Assembly: GCA_022559845.1 (NCBI GenBank)
Contig: JAHNEJ010000126.1
Location: forward strand, 199,001 to 263,000
Source: Amorphophallus konjac
Taxonomy: Eukaryota > Streptophyta > Magnoliopsida > Alismatales > Araceae
Length of the DNA: 64,000 nucleotides
Reading direction: 5' to 3'
Below the pieces are notes generated by a model. That model had not been told where the DNA came from, searched no databases, and saw only the letters and a program-made list of their open reading frames with translations. The position numbers and the translations under genes are program-made. Position 1 is the first letter of the stretch. Every line of letters starts with the position of its first letter. This document shows positions 47,392 to 58,180 of the stretch, piece by piece.

Positions 47392-48984
47392 TGTTAGTGT
47401 TGGTGTGCTACAGGCCAATTTCGGGTCGGGTAGACCCAATAGTTGTATGATCTTGTTCATTATTAATAAAGTGGTGTTTGAGCGTAAATATGCGATTGTG
47501 TTACTTTACGTTGTCCCTAGGATATGTGGTTGTAAAGTCAGCTCGAGATGGGATCTCGAACATGAGACTTACTTTACATGAACACATACCTTAAACGGTT
47601 CTTGGTTGGAGGGTAATCACTCGGGGACTTTGATTACCCATTAGACCAGTACACATGATGTGTCATTGACCAGTCTCATGGTCATTGGTGCGGGGCACCA
47701 GCACATATGTGTAAGTGTATGTCCTTGGAGGATGTGCACTGAACTGATCCGCTATTGGATCTTCAGATGGTTGATTATACCTAATGTCAACTGAAGATCC
47801 AACGGTCTCAGTAGTATCGTTGGTCCTTTGACCTGAGACATTGATCGGATCTTACACGAGGACTGGAATGGTTTAATTACTTAGCTAAGTGACTTTAACC
47901 ATAAGTTATGAGTTGCCGAGTCGTTAACCACTCCAGGATACGTGTGAAGATCATCAATGGTCAAGAAGGGATCGCTCACTGTCAGGTATATATCAGACAG
48001 TTAATGGGTCATGACATTGACGCTCCGTTAAATCCCTGGCCAGGGTCGTATGAGTTCATTTAGAACGGACGTCATACACTTTAAGGAGGTCATAGTCAAA
48101 TGGCACGATCATGGGGTTTGACAGAAACCGTACCCTCGATCGCACCAGACTCATAGAAGGAGCGAGGGATTATATCGATGCGGTAGCTGTAGACTTACAG
48201 GTACCATACATGTTGGTTTAAACCCGGGGTCATCTAGGATCACGCGGATTTGCTTGACCCAACGTGATCAAAGGTCCGAAATAAATTAAACTATTGTTCG
48301 GCTCTAGTAGAAGCGAAGAATACGTTTAATTTACTTCTAATTGGGAATTAAAAGTTAATGGACCTTAAACTAGAGTGACTGTGGGCCTAGAGGATCACAC
48401 ACAATGGATTCTTGGGTGACGGATTATTATTATACAAGTGTGTGTATTAATTCCTTTTAATTCCTTTTGGAAAGGAGTGTAAATGGAGCTTAATACATAT
48501 ATATAATAAGGGATAGGACATATATATAGTTTCGGTCTTTTGGAGCTCTTTTCTAATAAGCCTAAACTCTATATATAGAATCCTACGTGAGTTCATTCGA
48601 ACTCTTACAGAACTTGCTTCCTTCCTTCCCTTAAGCTAACAAGCATTAAGCTTAAGGGAGAGGATTAGCCTCCCCTTTTCTCCCTCTTGCTCTCTCTCTC
48701 TCCAGAAGGTGACAGAGCCGGGGAGGTCGTGACGGGGAGGTACCGTCGCTGCGCAAGGATCCGTGTGGATCGTCTCTAGAGGCCGTACTCGTGTGCGGCT
48801 TGGTTTTTTCTACATCGGGCTTAGCGGACAGCGTCGTTCCGCGCAAGGTGAAACACGCAACCCGTAATTAGGGGTTTAGAAACATCGATTAGAGTATAAT
48901 CAAGCTTTCCATAACACCGGGATCGGGCAAATCAAATTTTTGTTATCCGCTGCGTCGCCCGTAGGTGCTGTGCGAAACCTTACA
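47392..48984 (+). repeat. Copia 3' LTR
   Basis: Same length as the 5' LTR (1,593 bp), about 26 visible substitutions, mostly transitions, and no indels. Confidence 0.95.
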
Positions 48985-48989
48985 GGGGC

Positions 48990-49239
48990 GCCCTTGGGCC
49001 AAGCCCAACGAATTGGGCCTAATAGCCTAACAAACCAACCTAATGACATAATACTTAGGAAAATGACTCACTAACCTAGGTACATGACTCAAATAAAGGG
49101 AAAATTACATGATATTGACTCAAAGAAAATGTGAAGATTACATGACTAGACTCAAAAATACATGACTAACATAATGGCGCTTGCCGACGAACAATCTGAG
49201 TCCGGAGAAAATGTGGAGGGGCAAGGGATGCCCTCATCA
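48990..49239 (-). repeat. Outer 3' LTR, resumed after the copia insertion
   Basis: Aligns with 61,039-61,268, apart from an extra ~20 bp here (near 49,148-49,167). It ends GGATGCCCTCATCA as the other LTR does. Confidence 0.9.
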
Positions 49240-52200
49240 TACCCCCGGGGTGTGGAAAACTCGACCCCGTCGAGTATGGGTCCACCATGGAAGTAGTACA
49301 TCGAACTGCGGCTTTGGGCAATCCACGATCTCCATACTCAACCCGCGACCATAGTTAGGGAACGACGCTTCAGCTCGACAAAGTGGCTCGGTCATACCCT
49401 CATGCTGGCGATGGGATCTTGCTTGCCTAGTATTGCCGCCGTGTGCTCACGTCGGGCTCTCAGGCTATTTGTGGTGCACTCCGAGGATGTCTTTCACAAG
49501 GGTAGGTGCAAGCTCGAGGCACTCATTAGGATCCAACGCGGTGCCCTTAGAGGGTGCCGGATTCGCCACATGGGAAGTGGGGTGAATCCCAAAACCCATT
49601 TGAAAGTCCAACCCATAAGCTGGGTTGTCAAAGCCACTCAGATCTTGGCAAGGTCCAAGTCCTCGTGCCCTCAGATTGGAGATGACCCTAAAGTAGAGTC
49701 ACTCCAAAGCCATCATCGCCAAGTTGTCAACTTGGAACTCAAAGTGGTGCTTAGGAGTTTGTGCTCGCTTCTTGTGAATCCCACCGCTTGTTGCTTGATA
49801 CTTGCTTTAATGCATATGCCATGCACTATGATGTGATGTGAGTTGACAATGTATGGTATGCAAAGGTGGTCCAGGACAACCACATATAGACCTATCATGC
49901 ATTGATGTTATGAGGACGTTGAATGATTTGGGAGGACCGGGGCATCCATAGGTATGTATGGTGGTGACAAATTCTGGGAGACCCGGACATCCATGTATGC
50001 TTCTTTCATGCTTATGACTCATGATGAAAGAGGGTGGACCATTACATCCAAATATGGTCCACTTATGATTCCTACTTGACATGTGGGTGATGTGGATGAA
50101 TGTACCCGATGGACTAATCATGCCAAGCGGTGTGACGTGCCAAGACATATGAATTCCTTTCCCAAAGATGACTTCCTCATGTGGGATGGTGGGGTGGCCT
50201 CTGAGCTTCCACTCAAAAGGATCGAAGGGATCTAGGTAGGTGGATATGGGGTGGAGAATTTTCTTGATCTCTAGGCGGGTGTTGCCTAAGGTCATGATTC
50301 CTATGGTGTAACCTGGGTCATGGATGAGGTGGGCTTGGCCCAACATGGTGGGTGGGGGTAGGAAAGGGTGGGTGGTAGGTGATGTGGGTGGGTCATGTGG
50401 GTACCCATACTCCCAAAGGAAGGGATCAAAGGGGTCATGGACTGGGTTTCCTAGAAGAAGAGACTCTATGTCCATGCCCACATGGTCTTCACACGGTGGG
50501 TCCTCCTCCCTCAAGGTACCAAGGTTGTTAGTGGGCCAGTCGATCAAGGTACTTGGGATCTCAATGGAAGTGGAGTGGATCATGATGGGTTTTTCATCCA
50601 TAGGGAGAATGAGAAGGAGGTCACTAGTGTAGCAACCAATGGTGAAGATCGAGGTGATAGAACTATCACATGGGTGGATTAGACTAAGACTTTTTGGGTG
50701 GGACTTTCCTAAGGTCAATAAGCAAGTCAACCCTAGTTGTCATTATAAACCCTTGAGGAGATCATCCCAACCTTCTACCTCATAGTAGGATTGGATTGTG
50801 GTGTGATAGGAGTGAGGGGGGCAATTTGGGATGGGTATCCCAACGGTGAGGGAGGTGGGGGTGAGCTAGGAAGGGTGGGTCCTTGTTTGAGCCATTGGAG
50901 TATGACTTCATTCATGGTGAAGGTGTGTGGCTTTTGAGGATCCGGACTAGGAGAGGTGGGTAGAAGTGGAGGTTCTTGGATTTCCTCTAGGGTAGGTTTT
51001 TGTTCGGGACTAGCATCTATTTCTATGTGGATGGGTGTGTGGGTTTCAATTCATAGTGTTGATGGGTTGGGTAGGTCTAATGCGGGAGAATTGGTGATAG
51101 CTGGAGCATGGTGCACTTGGGGTGGTGGGCAAGGGTGGACTTGGATTTGGATAGGAAGGGGAAGTAGAGGAGGCCTAGGTTGGGGAAAGATTGGTGTAGG
51201 TAGCGGGAGGTGGGTTGTGTGAGGGGTTTTGGGTTGGGGGGTGATGGCCATTATGGGCCTAGGTGGAGGGGTGGTCATGGGGTCCACTTGGGTTTGAGTG
51301 GTGAAGGTTTGTGGATGCACTTTTCGTTACCTTTTCTTTTGTTCGTTTATTGGGCCGCTTTATTGGTTTATTAAGTGCGTGGGCGTGCCAGTCACCGAAG
51401 TGACAATTTATTCAAGCTCCGAAGAGCCCATGGTGCGCTCGATCTGACTTCGTCAGACGATTGTGTGGTTCGTGTCGGGACCAAAACCCGCCGCGCCATA
51501 AAGGTCACGACGTCATTTACATCCCCCATACGAGGGAATACCCTTGATTAATCGCCGAGATTCAGGGCCTCATGGCCAGAAAATTAATTGCATAAAAATA
51601 TATCAAGAAACACTGACGTCCTCACACGAGGGCATGAAGAAAATATTTGAGCTCATGTCGGTCATGTATTTGACCGTTTAATGTTCGGACGAATGTCTGG
51701 TCTGCGGGTATCGTAATCGTCACGAGGAAAATCGGAGCTTATGTATGCCGGTGTATGGCAAATTTATTGTTTGGAGGGACGAGAAATATTCAGTTAAATC
51801 CCGGTTAAAGCGGTCAGAAACCAGTGAGTTTGTTGGCCCGGTGCAAGATCAAGCTACGACCATACTGCGGTGGGACCCCCGCGATCGAAACAAGACTTGC
51901 GTGAGCGTCATTAATCTTTCCGGTGCCAAGAGGCAACGGGGGAATGTCCCGGGATCAGATCCCAGAACCAATACATGTTCAAAGCGAGCAGACTATAGGC
52001 CGAAGATGTGGGTCAGACAATGACCATGATCGGGACGGACCCGAGGTCTAAGCGCAGCCCACGAAGGCCTTATCGATATTCCCATGCGTAGGGTCTGGGG
52101 GTAATGAGAGCCGCATCGTTCTACTCGTTGTTGTCGTAATTGTTCATTTATTTATCTATTTATTTATTTATTTTTTATGTTACTCATTGATCCTCCTTTT

Positions 52201-52670
52201 ATTACCGGTGCATTATATTATCATTTCTTTATTTATTTTATTATCATTCGTTTATTTTATTTACTTGTTTATCATATATATATTTATATATATATAAATT
52301 TTATCTTTTTACGAGTTTTATTATTATTATCATTATTTCCCTTTTTTATTATCATTTGTTATTGTTATTATTTGTTACACTTGGAACACACGTGTGGGAG
52401 AGTCTTCACACGATGTACAAGACCTTATTTATGCAAGTTTTGATGCGATCAAATTAATGCATGCATGGAGGAGGAGGGGTGTTTTCTTTTTATTTGTTAA
52501 TTGCAAAGGGAAGCTTGCATTGTTTCCTTTTATGTCCTTTTATTTTCTTATTATTATTTTATTACTATTATTTATTTATTTATTATTATTTATTATTATA
52601 TTAATCCTGGTGAAAGTGCGGCAGTATCTCCCTTGCACCCAAGCGCTGAGAGGGGGTGGCGAAGGCAAGC
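49240..52670 (-). other. 3' part of the outer element interior
   Basis: On the minus strand 50,730-49,807 is an open frame of 307 codons, rich in His, Pro, Ile and Gly with repeated CGCPGPP-like and DPFDPF motifs. I do not recognise it. 51,320-51,051 is a Pro/Thr/Gln-rich frame similar in composition to the tail of the gag protein at the other end. 52,140-52,610 is a TTATTATTT-type AT-rich tract. No protease, reverse transcriptase, RNase H or integrase motifs were found on either strand. Confidence 0.5.
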
Positions 52671-52675
52671 TAAGA

Positions 52676-52904
52676 GTGTGCCGGGGAAGGGTGGATGGGT
52701 GTGCCGGGGAAGGTTTGAAAAAGGGTGCCGGGGAAGGGATAAAAGAGTGTGCCGGGAAGGGTGGATAGGTGTGCCGGGGAAGGCTTGAAGAAGTGTGCCG
52801 GGGAAGGGTTAAAATAGTGTGCCGGGGAAGGCTTGAAGAAGTGTGCCGGGGAAGGGCTAAAAGAGTGTGCCGGGGAAGGGCTAAAGGATGTGCCGGGGAA
52901 GGTT
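52676..52904 (+). repeat. GTGTGCCG minisatellite, block 1
   Basis: Ten units of 22-25 bp, most with GTGTGCCGGGGAAGG followed by a short variable tail (CTTGAAGAA, GTTAAAATA, GCTAAAAGA and similar). This is the most homogeneous block. Confidence 0.92.
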
Positions 52905-53414
52905 ATTAGTTATTAGAGTGCACCGTTAAAGGGCCAATCAGAGCGTAGGGGTTCAATCAGTCTTTAATTATGTGTTTTAAGGCTTTTCTTTTCTTCTTAT
53001 CTTAATTTTCATGTAGTTTTATATAAACTTCTTCTTTGCCTTGTTCTGTTCAGCCTCTTTGCCGTGAATCGGAAGTTCGATCTATCGTGCCGTTGATCGG
53101 TTCGGTTCCTATCATAGTACCGACAATGACTTGCTTAGTTGGAAGGTTTCATCGTTGATTATTCTGCTCGTTTGTTGCTCCCTTTTGCTTTCTTTAATGT
53201 GTTGTTATTTTTTGACAAAAATTCGGCAGCATCTCCCCTTGACCCGGGGCGTAAGGGAGATAAAGGGAACGCGCCCACATGGAGTGGCGGAACCCGACAA
53301 CTGGAGGTGGGCGCCCGAAGGCGGCAACACCTTTATGAAACCTCAGAAAACGCGAGGAAAACAACGAACCGGAGGCCTTTAATACTAGACAGGGTGGATT
53401 GGGGGTTGGCCAAG
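52905..53414. other. Spacer between minisatellite blocks 1 and 2
   Basis: T-rich then GC-richer DNA. CGGCAGCATCTCCCCTTGACC at 53,224-53,244 closely resembles CGGCAGTATCTCCCTTGCACC at 52,619-52,639, so the entry into each block looks duplicated. No gene. Confidence 0.45.
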
Positions 53415-53690
53415 GCATACCGGTTGAGGACGAGCATAGGGTGTGCCGGGCTGAGAAAGCTAGGGGTGTGCCGCTGAACACCAAGGGAAGGCGTACCGCT
53501 GAGGGCCACCATGGGTGTGCCGGCCAGAGGCCAAAGGGGTGTACCGGTGGGCACCCCTGAAGCAAGGCGTGCCGGCGAAGACCATTAGGGCCGTGCCGAG
53601 GGAGGAAGACCCATGATGGGCTACCGAGAAGGAGGGTTGGGGGCCAAGAGTGGGCCACTGGTGACTGGGTGTTCCGGAAGGGGAGGAAGG
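53415..53690 (+). repeat. GTGTGCCG minisatellite, block 2
   Basis: About ten diverged units (GTGTGCCG, GTACCG, GTGCCG cores) spaced 23-29 bp with GC-rich tails. The frames read through it on both strands are repeat artefacts. Confidence 0.8.
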
Positions 53691-54488
53691 TTTCTCTCCC
53701 GCCGAGCATATAGGCACAACTGGTGGCCTTAGAAGGGGACTAAGGATCCATGGGGCCAAGGGTCATACGGGAGCAATCATGCCACCCACTACGGAGACTC
53801 CAAAAACATCAGAGAAAAAGAATGGAGGAGAGAAGAAAACGAACAACACATCATTCACCATGAAAACTGGCATAAACCAACAGAAATAACAGAGAAACCC
53901 AAGGAGGGTGATTTTTCATTTATAAAGGAAAATGACGGTGACCGGCCGTGCACATTGCGGTATACATCGAGGCCGAAGCCACAGAAGAGGGGAGAAGAGG
54001 AGAAGGAAGAACATGGAGAGGAAACAGGAGGGGAGCTGGGGTCAAGCAGAGGTGACGGCTCCCTGCTCTTCCCCACTCCCCCTGCTACACCGACCCTCCC
54101 TCTCTCTCTCTTTCTCTTACTCTCTCTCTTTTCTCTGGCCTCTGGGAAACCTCTAACGCCGGAGCAGCTTCTTCTTCCTCTTCTCTCTTCTCTCGGTGGC
54201 AGGCTCTGTTAGTCTCTGTGGGTGTGTCCTCCGTCTCTGGTCCTCCTCCTCTTTCTTCTTTTTGTGTGTCGAAACGGGAGTCCTTTATACTCCCAGCAGC
54301 GGGCGTCTCCGAGCACGGCCGGAGGCGGGAAGCAGCTCCGTCACGATGGGGTTTGACTCTCCCGTCCTGGATGTCAGCGGGGTAGCCTGCGTGGCCCAAC
54401 AGTTGGTCGACACCTCGGACGGTTCACTGCGCGCCAAAAATACATAGGGCATGGGCACCACGTCGTCTGGCCGTTGAAAAGTTTCACG
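53691..54488. other. Spacer with CT-rich tract, no gene
   Basis: Purine-rich then CT-rich (54,050-54,270) sequence, then a GC-rich part (54,290-54,440). None of the frames is recognisable. Confidence 0.4.
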
Positions 54489-54700
54489 CTGTGCCGCTGG
54501 CAGGCTGAAGAAGTGTGCCGTCGGAGAGCCAAAATAGCGTGCCGTTGAATGTTGCCCAAGCGTGCCGTGGAGGGCATTTCAAGGTGTGCCGCTAAAGGGC
54601 ATAAATAGTGTGCCGTGGAAGGCTAAACAAGTGTGCCGTTGGAAGGCTGAAAAAGTGTGCCGTTGAAGGCTTGTAGGGGCGTGCCGTTGGAAGGCCCAAG
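54489..54700 (+). repeat. GTGTGCCG minisatellite, block 3
   Basis: Nine units of about 23-24 bp, GTGCCG followed by TTGGAAGGC- or TGGAAGGC-like tails. On the minus strand the WRKY frame runs into this block and takes its last ~35 codons from it. Confidence 0.88.
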
Positions 54701-55725
54701 AGGGTGTTTGGAGTGGCAGAAGGTGCACCAGTATCATGGCTACTAGTTCTTGAAGCAGGCACATCATGGTTGTGCTTCCCTTCATATGTAGTTATAACTG
54801 CTTTTGGATCACGAGATGCCCTCTCCACATGTTTTCTAACTGGGCATCCTGCATTTGTGCACTTGTAATAACTCCTAGGATTGGGATTCCCTTTCACCAC
54901 ATTCTGCCCATATTTGCGCCAGCGGTACCCATCATCCAAGATATCAACCTCACTCAGTGTTTGTACAACAACACGTGGTAGGTTGGTTTTGCCTAATGTA
55001 GAAACATCAATACTGCTACCATCTCTTCTCCTGCGTTTTGATTCTGGATCATCATCAGTTTCCTCAACAATCTCATTGGGCCGTGCACCAGAACCTTCTA
55101 TATCGCAATCACCTGCTAAGACAGGGGAAAGCTTAGAGGTACCACTGGGATCGGTAGGGCGAGATGCCTGATCATGCACATTTGATGACTTGGCTTCACC
55201 ATTAACCAAAGAAGAAAATCCATCAGGTCTCTCTTCTGCTTGACTACACAGCACTGTACCAACTGCAAGTCGACGATTAGGTTGAGGCTTAGGATGATCA
55301 TGCTGACCTTTGTAGATGATCTCTGTAATCTGTCCATCATGAGACCTCTCCAACATCTTTTTCATATGGCAGTTGGCATGTGTACATTTGTAGTAACTCC
55401 TGGAAAATTCACTTTCTTTAACATGCTTTTGCCCATGCTTTCGCCAATTATATCCATCGTCAGATGTCTTCTCCACCACAGCCAGTTATTCTTGTTCTTT
55501 TTGACCAGCCGCTGGTACTTGAATCCCATTTTCTAGGCCCTTCGCTAGTTGTGAACCATTGGCACTAGGTTCAGCATTCGGTGAATCCAATATCTCAATT
55601 TATGGTTTTGTTGTTTTAATAACAGAGAGAGTTAGCTTATTTGAAGAGACTGCTACACTCTTTGGAATCAGGAGATAATCCCTTTGAGCCAACAACATGC
55701 TTCACAGGTAATGGCATTGAGAAGG
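54690..55725 (-). pseudogene. Retrocopy of a group I WRKY transcription factor
   Basis: WRKY factors bind W-box DNA in the nucleus. From 55,479 down, 295 codons are open and contain both domains of a group I protein. The N-terminal one has WRKHGQK and CX4CX22HXH (residues 12-62); the C-terminal one has WRKYGQN and CX4CX23HXH (187-238), preceded by the KRRRR basic patch. Upstream, to about 55,725, the same frame continues the N-terminal region (for example NAEPSANGSQLAKGLENG) but has at least three stops. The intron almost always present after PR in the C-terminal domain is absent ([10 protein letters not shown] is contiguous), so this is a reverse-transcribed copy. Both DNA-contact heptapeptides are altered (Y to H, K to N). 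The C-terminus is replaced by translated minisatellite. It has no promoter of its own; the enclosing LTR reads in the same direction. Confidence 0.9.
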
Positions 55726-55814
55726 TTCACCACCCCATCCCCGGCACGAGGATCCCTGACCTCCGACCTCGGATTCTCCAGCATCTAGAGAGGAGAGAGA
55801 GAGATGGAGGAGCG

Positions 55815-56200
55815 GTGGGTGTGCTCGAGGTGTGCCGGACGCGACGCCCACGGGTGTGCCGTGGGAGGCGGCTGGCGGGTGTGCCGGCGAAGCCGATAGA
55901 GGGTGCGTGCCGTGGAGGGGTTACTCGCGGTGTGCCGGGCACCGCGCCCACGGGTGTGCCGTGGGAGGTGGTTGGCGGGTGTGCCGTGGGGGACTGCTCG
56001 TGGGTGTACCGGCGGAGGAGCTCGCGGGTGTGCCGGTGAAGGCGCTCGCGGGTGTGCCGGGCAGAGCCTCTCGCGGGTGTGCCGGCGAAGGCGCTCGCGG
56101 GTGTGCCGGGCAGACCCTCTCGAGGGCGTGCCGGTGGAGACCTCTGGGCAGTGTGCCGATGGAGGGGCCTGCCGAGTGCACCGGGTGAGTGCCGCTTGAG
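55815..56200 (+). repeat. GTGTGCCG minisatellite, block 4
   Basis: About fifteen GC-rich units of 24-25 bp. GTGTGCCG is followed by tails such as GCGAAGGCGCTCGCGG or TGGGAGGCGGCTGGCGG. It sits between the two captured gene copies. Confidence 0.92.
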
Positions 56201-56289
56201 GTGAGCTGGGCGAAGCTGCTCGCGGGTGGAGGTTTGCCATCCGACACAGTTGTACTCTCTTCTTTTTTTGGGGTGTTATCTGGCACACA

Positions 56290-57610
56290 ATAAGTGTATC
56301 GGGTGGAGAGGTGGCAACAGTGGCATCATTTAGCAATAAAGAAGACTTCCTTTTCTGCACAGTTATAGGCCTTTCATCTGTCGTGGAGCAATTTATAACA
56401 GCCTTATTTGCTGACTCTGGCTTTGTCTGTTTGTGGGACCTCCTGGAGGCCACAAACTTTGGTATTACGGTGCTGACAATCCCATCTAGTACAATGCGGC
56501 GTGAAGTTTTCATAATTACTGAATGCAACTAGCATGAAATAGTTTCTGATATTCCAGCCTTGTAACTGTTAAGAGAAATGTTTTCATCACTTTTTATCTA
56601 TAATGCCATATGCCTGATCCCCACTCCACTTGTCAACTAGCAATTTGAGTGTAGATGGTTTAAACTTCTTATCAATGTGGTAAACCTTCAAGGAACCATG
56701 AAGGCAATCGCTATGGTGCCAATGATAAAGTTCAGCAAGAGAATGAGGTCCATGTTTTCTGCCTCTCTCATCTTCAAACGTCCAGTAGGCTTCCTCACCC
56801 AAATGCAGACTTAGAAGCCCTATGGAAGCATGATTTCCTGTTTCCATGTTTGACACATGCGTACCAGAGACACAAGAACCATGTGAAACCTGTATTTGGT
56901 TAGCCGATTCTCTCACATATGCCGTCAGAGGAGAATAGTTAGCAGTGCTTCCCAGATCACGTGATTGTGTTATCACTAAGATGTTATGAGAAGCAGAGCT
57001 TTTATGACACTATTATTGGAAAACCTGAAGTGCCACAGCATGGAGGCATCCCAACTGCCCAACATGTTTCAAGGCTATTGGATTCATGAGGTTTCCATTG
57101 ATAATACGATACACGGGGAGATCTGCTGGCAAGAAGCCAGTAGATAAACCCTCGGACAATTGTTCTTATATATATGGCCCACACATCTGCCCATGCTCAT
57201 TTGAATATGCCCAACCACTTACGGGGGTGTTCTGGGAATATCCACTAGTGGTCATGCTGTGAGATGGCCCTCCATTAGATGGTTGATGAGTGCTGCAATG
57301 ATTATTAGAAGAAAGGGAATTTCCTTCTATTGCCACGCAAAACCCAACTTTTCCATCTGTTCACAATCACCTGAAGACCCAAAAAAAGTTTGTCTGCCAC
57401 TTTGAAGATGAAAGGGTATCATGCCCGTGAGAAAAGCAGTCATCCTTGGGCAAATGCGATGGTGACGCAACATTCCATATGCATGTCCATGTTTCCGCCA
57501 GAAATGGTTCAGAGTATGAAAATCTCATCCTATTTCTCGATCCAAAATAGTGATCATATCTGTAGCAGAAATTAGAATGGCTGCTGCTACAATGCCTCGG
57601 AGGCAACGAC
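56290..57610 (-). pseudogene. Retrocopy fragment of a GYF-domain protein, ATXR3-like
   Basis: On the minus strand, broken frames encode host-like protein. At about 57,225-57,020 read WAYSNEHGQMCGPYIY, then FLPADLPVYRIINGNLMNP in a shifted frame. At 56,976-56,587 read YWTFEDERGRKHGPHSLAEL and on to KPSTLKLLVDKW. At 56,528-56,330 read MKTSRRIVLDGIVSTVIPKF. The first two are GYF-like modules (W...G..GP....L), and the order resembles the N-terminal half of plant ATXR3/SDG2 histone H3 Lys4 methyltransferases. That assignment is from memory of the family and is moderate. There is no SET domain. The pieces join without visible introns, separated only by stops and frameshifts, so it is probably a cDNA-derived copy like the WRKY neighbour. 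Confidence 0.5.
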
Positions 57611-57780
57611 CCTCAGGACTTCCTCAGGCGTCACCGGGTCACCGCCGGAGACGGAGATGGAGATGATGTTGAGCGCGGAGTGGGGCAATGACGGAGTGAT
57701 CCGGTGCGGAGAAGACAAATGCATCTTGTACAGTGAAGGTGTGCTATGGAGTTTGCGTGGGGGTGGAGATGGAGGAGCGG
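57611..57780 (-). other. Short unidentified protein-like segment
   Basis: The minus strand reads PHSALNIISISVSGGDPVTPEEVLRVV then ASEAL (split here for length: NIISISVSGG, DPVTPEEVLR). It looks like genuine protein sequence and may be the 5' part of the captured copy or a third captured fragment. Not identified. Confidence 0.3.
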
Positions 57781-57920
57781 TGGGTGTTGTCCGGCACAAC
57801 TTTTTGGGTGTTATCCGGCACACCACAGGTGTATCGGGCAGAGGTGGCAGGAGTGCACCGGATGGGGGGCCATGGGAGTGCACCAGACAGAAGATGTAGA
57901 AGCGTGCCGGGTGGAGGCTC
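57781..57920 (+). repeat. GTGTGCCG minisatellite, block 5 (diverged)
   Basis: Five to six units with CCGGCACA, GTGTATCGGG, GTGCACCGG and GTGCCGGG cores spaced about 25 bp. It is the most diverged block and the closest to gag. Confidence 0.65.
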
Positions 57921-57959
57921 TAACTAGTGCACGAACGAGAGAGAAAGGGAGAGAGAAAG

Positions 57960-58180
57960 AGAGTGGGCCACCCTCCATTTTTATTTTATTATATATATTA
58001 TTATTATTATTTCTATTCCTTCTTCTTCCTCCTTTTTTTCTCTTCTTCTATTTATTTACTCATTTTATTTTTTATTTATTTATTTTATTTTTTCTCTTTC
58101 TTTCTTCCCTTTCTTCTTTTCTTTCTTTCTTCTCTTTTTTTTTTCTTTTCTTTTTTCTTCTTTCTTTTTTTTTTTAGGTG
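57960..58180. repeat. Low-complexity TTATT/CTTT tract
   Basis: Pyrimidine-rich simple sequence. On the minus strand it lengthens the gag frame with a Lys/Arg/Glu-rich tail. Confidence 0.8.

Larger units (their letters stand above)
39858..48984 (+). mobile_element. Ty1/copia retrotransposon, complete structure, TSD GGGGC
   Basis: The layout is textbook: TSD GGGGC (39,853-39,857 and 48,985-48,989), two 1,593 bp LTRs starting TGTTAG and ending CTTACA, primer binding site TGGTATCAGAGC at 41,452, gag-pol in copia order (protease, integrase, reverse transcriptase, RNase H), and polypurine tract AAGTGGGAGA directly before the 3' LTR. Aligning the LTRs by eye I count about 26 substitutions and no indels (about 1.6 percent), so insertion was recent. 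The coding part is nevertheless broken by three in-frame stops and a deletion. The decay may predate the last jump, meaning it was copied by a relative's proteins. Confidence 0.96.

Noticed and set aside
49807..50730. 307-codon minus-strand frame as a host gene
   Set aside because: It lies inside the outer LTR element with no family resemblance and repetitive composition, so it is described as element interior only.
53194..53709. 171-codon minus-strand frame
   Set aside because: It reads through minisatellite block 2 and its flank; the periodic residues come from the repeat.
52676..57920. GTGTGCCG blocks as a CRISPR array
   Set aside because: The constant part is only 8 bases, the tails are related to one another rather than unique, there are no cas genes, and the setting is a plant retroelement.
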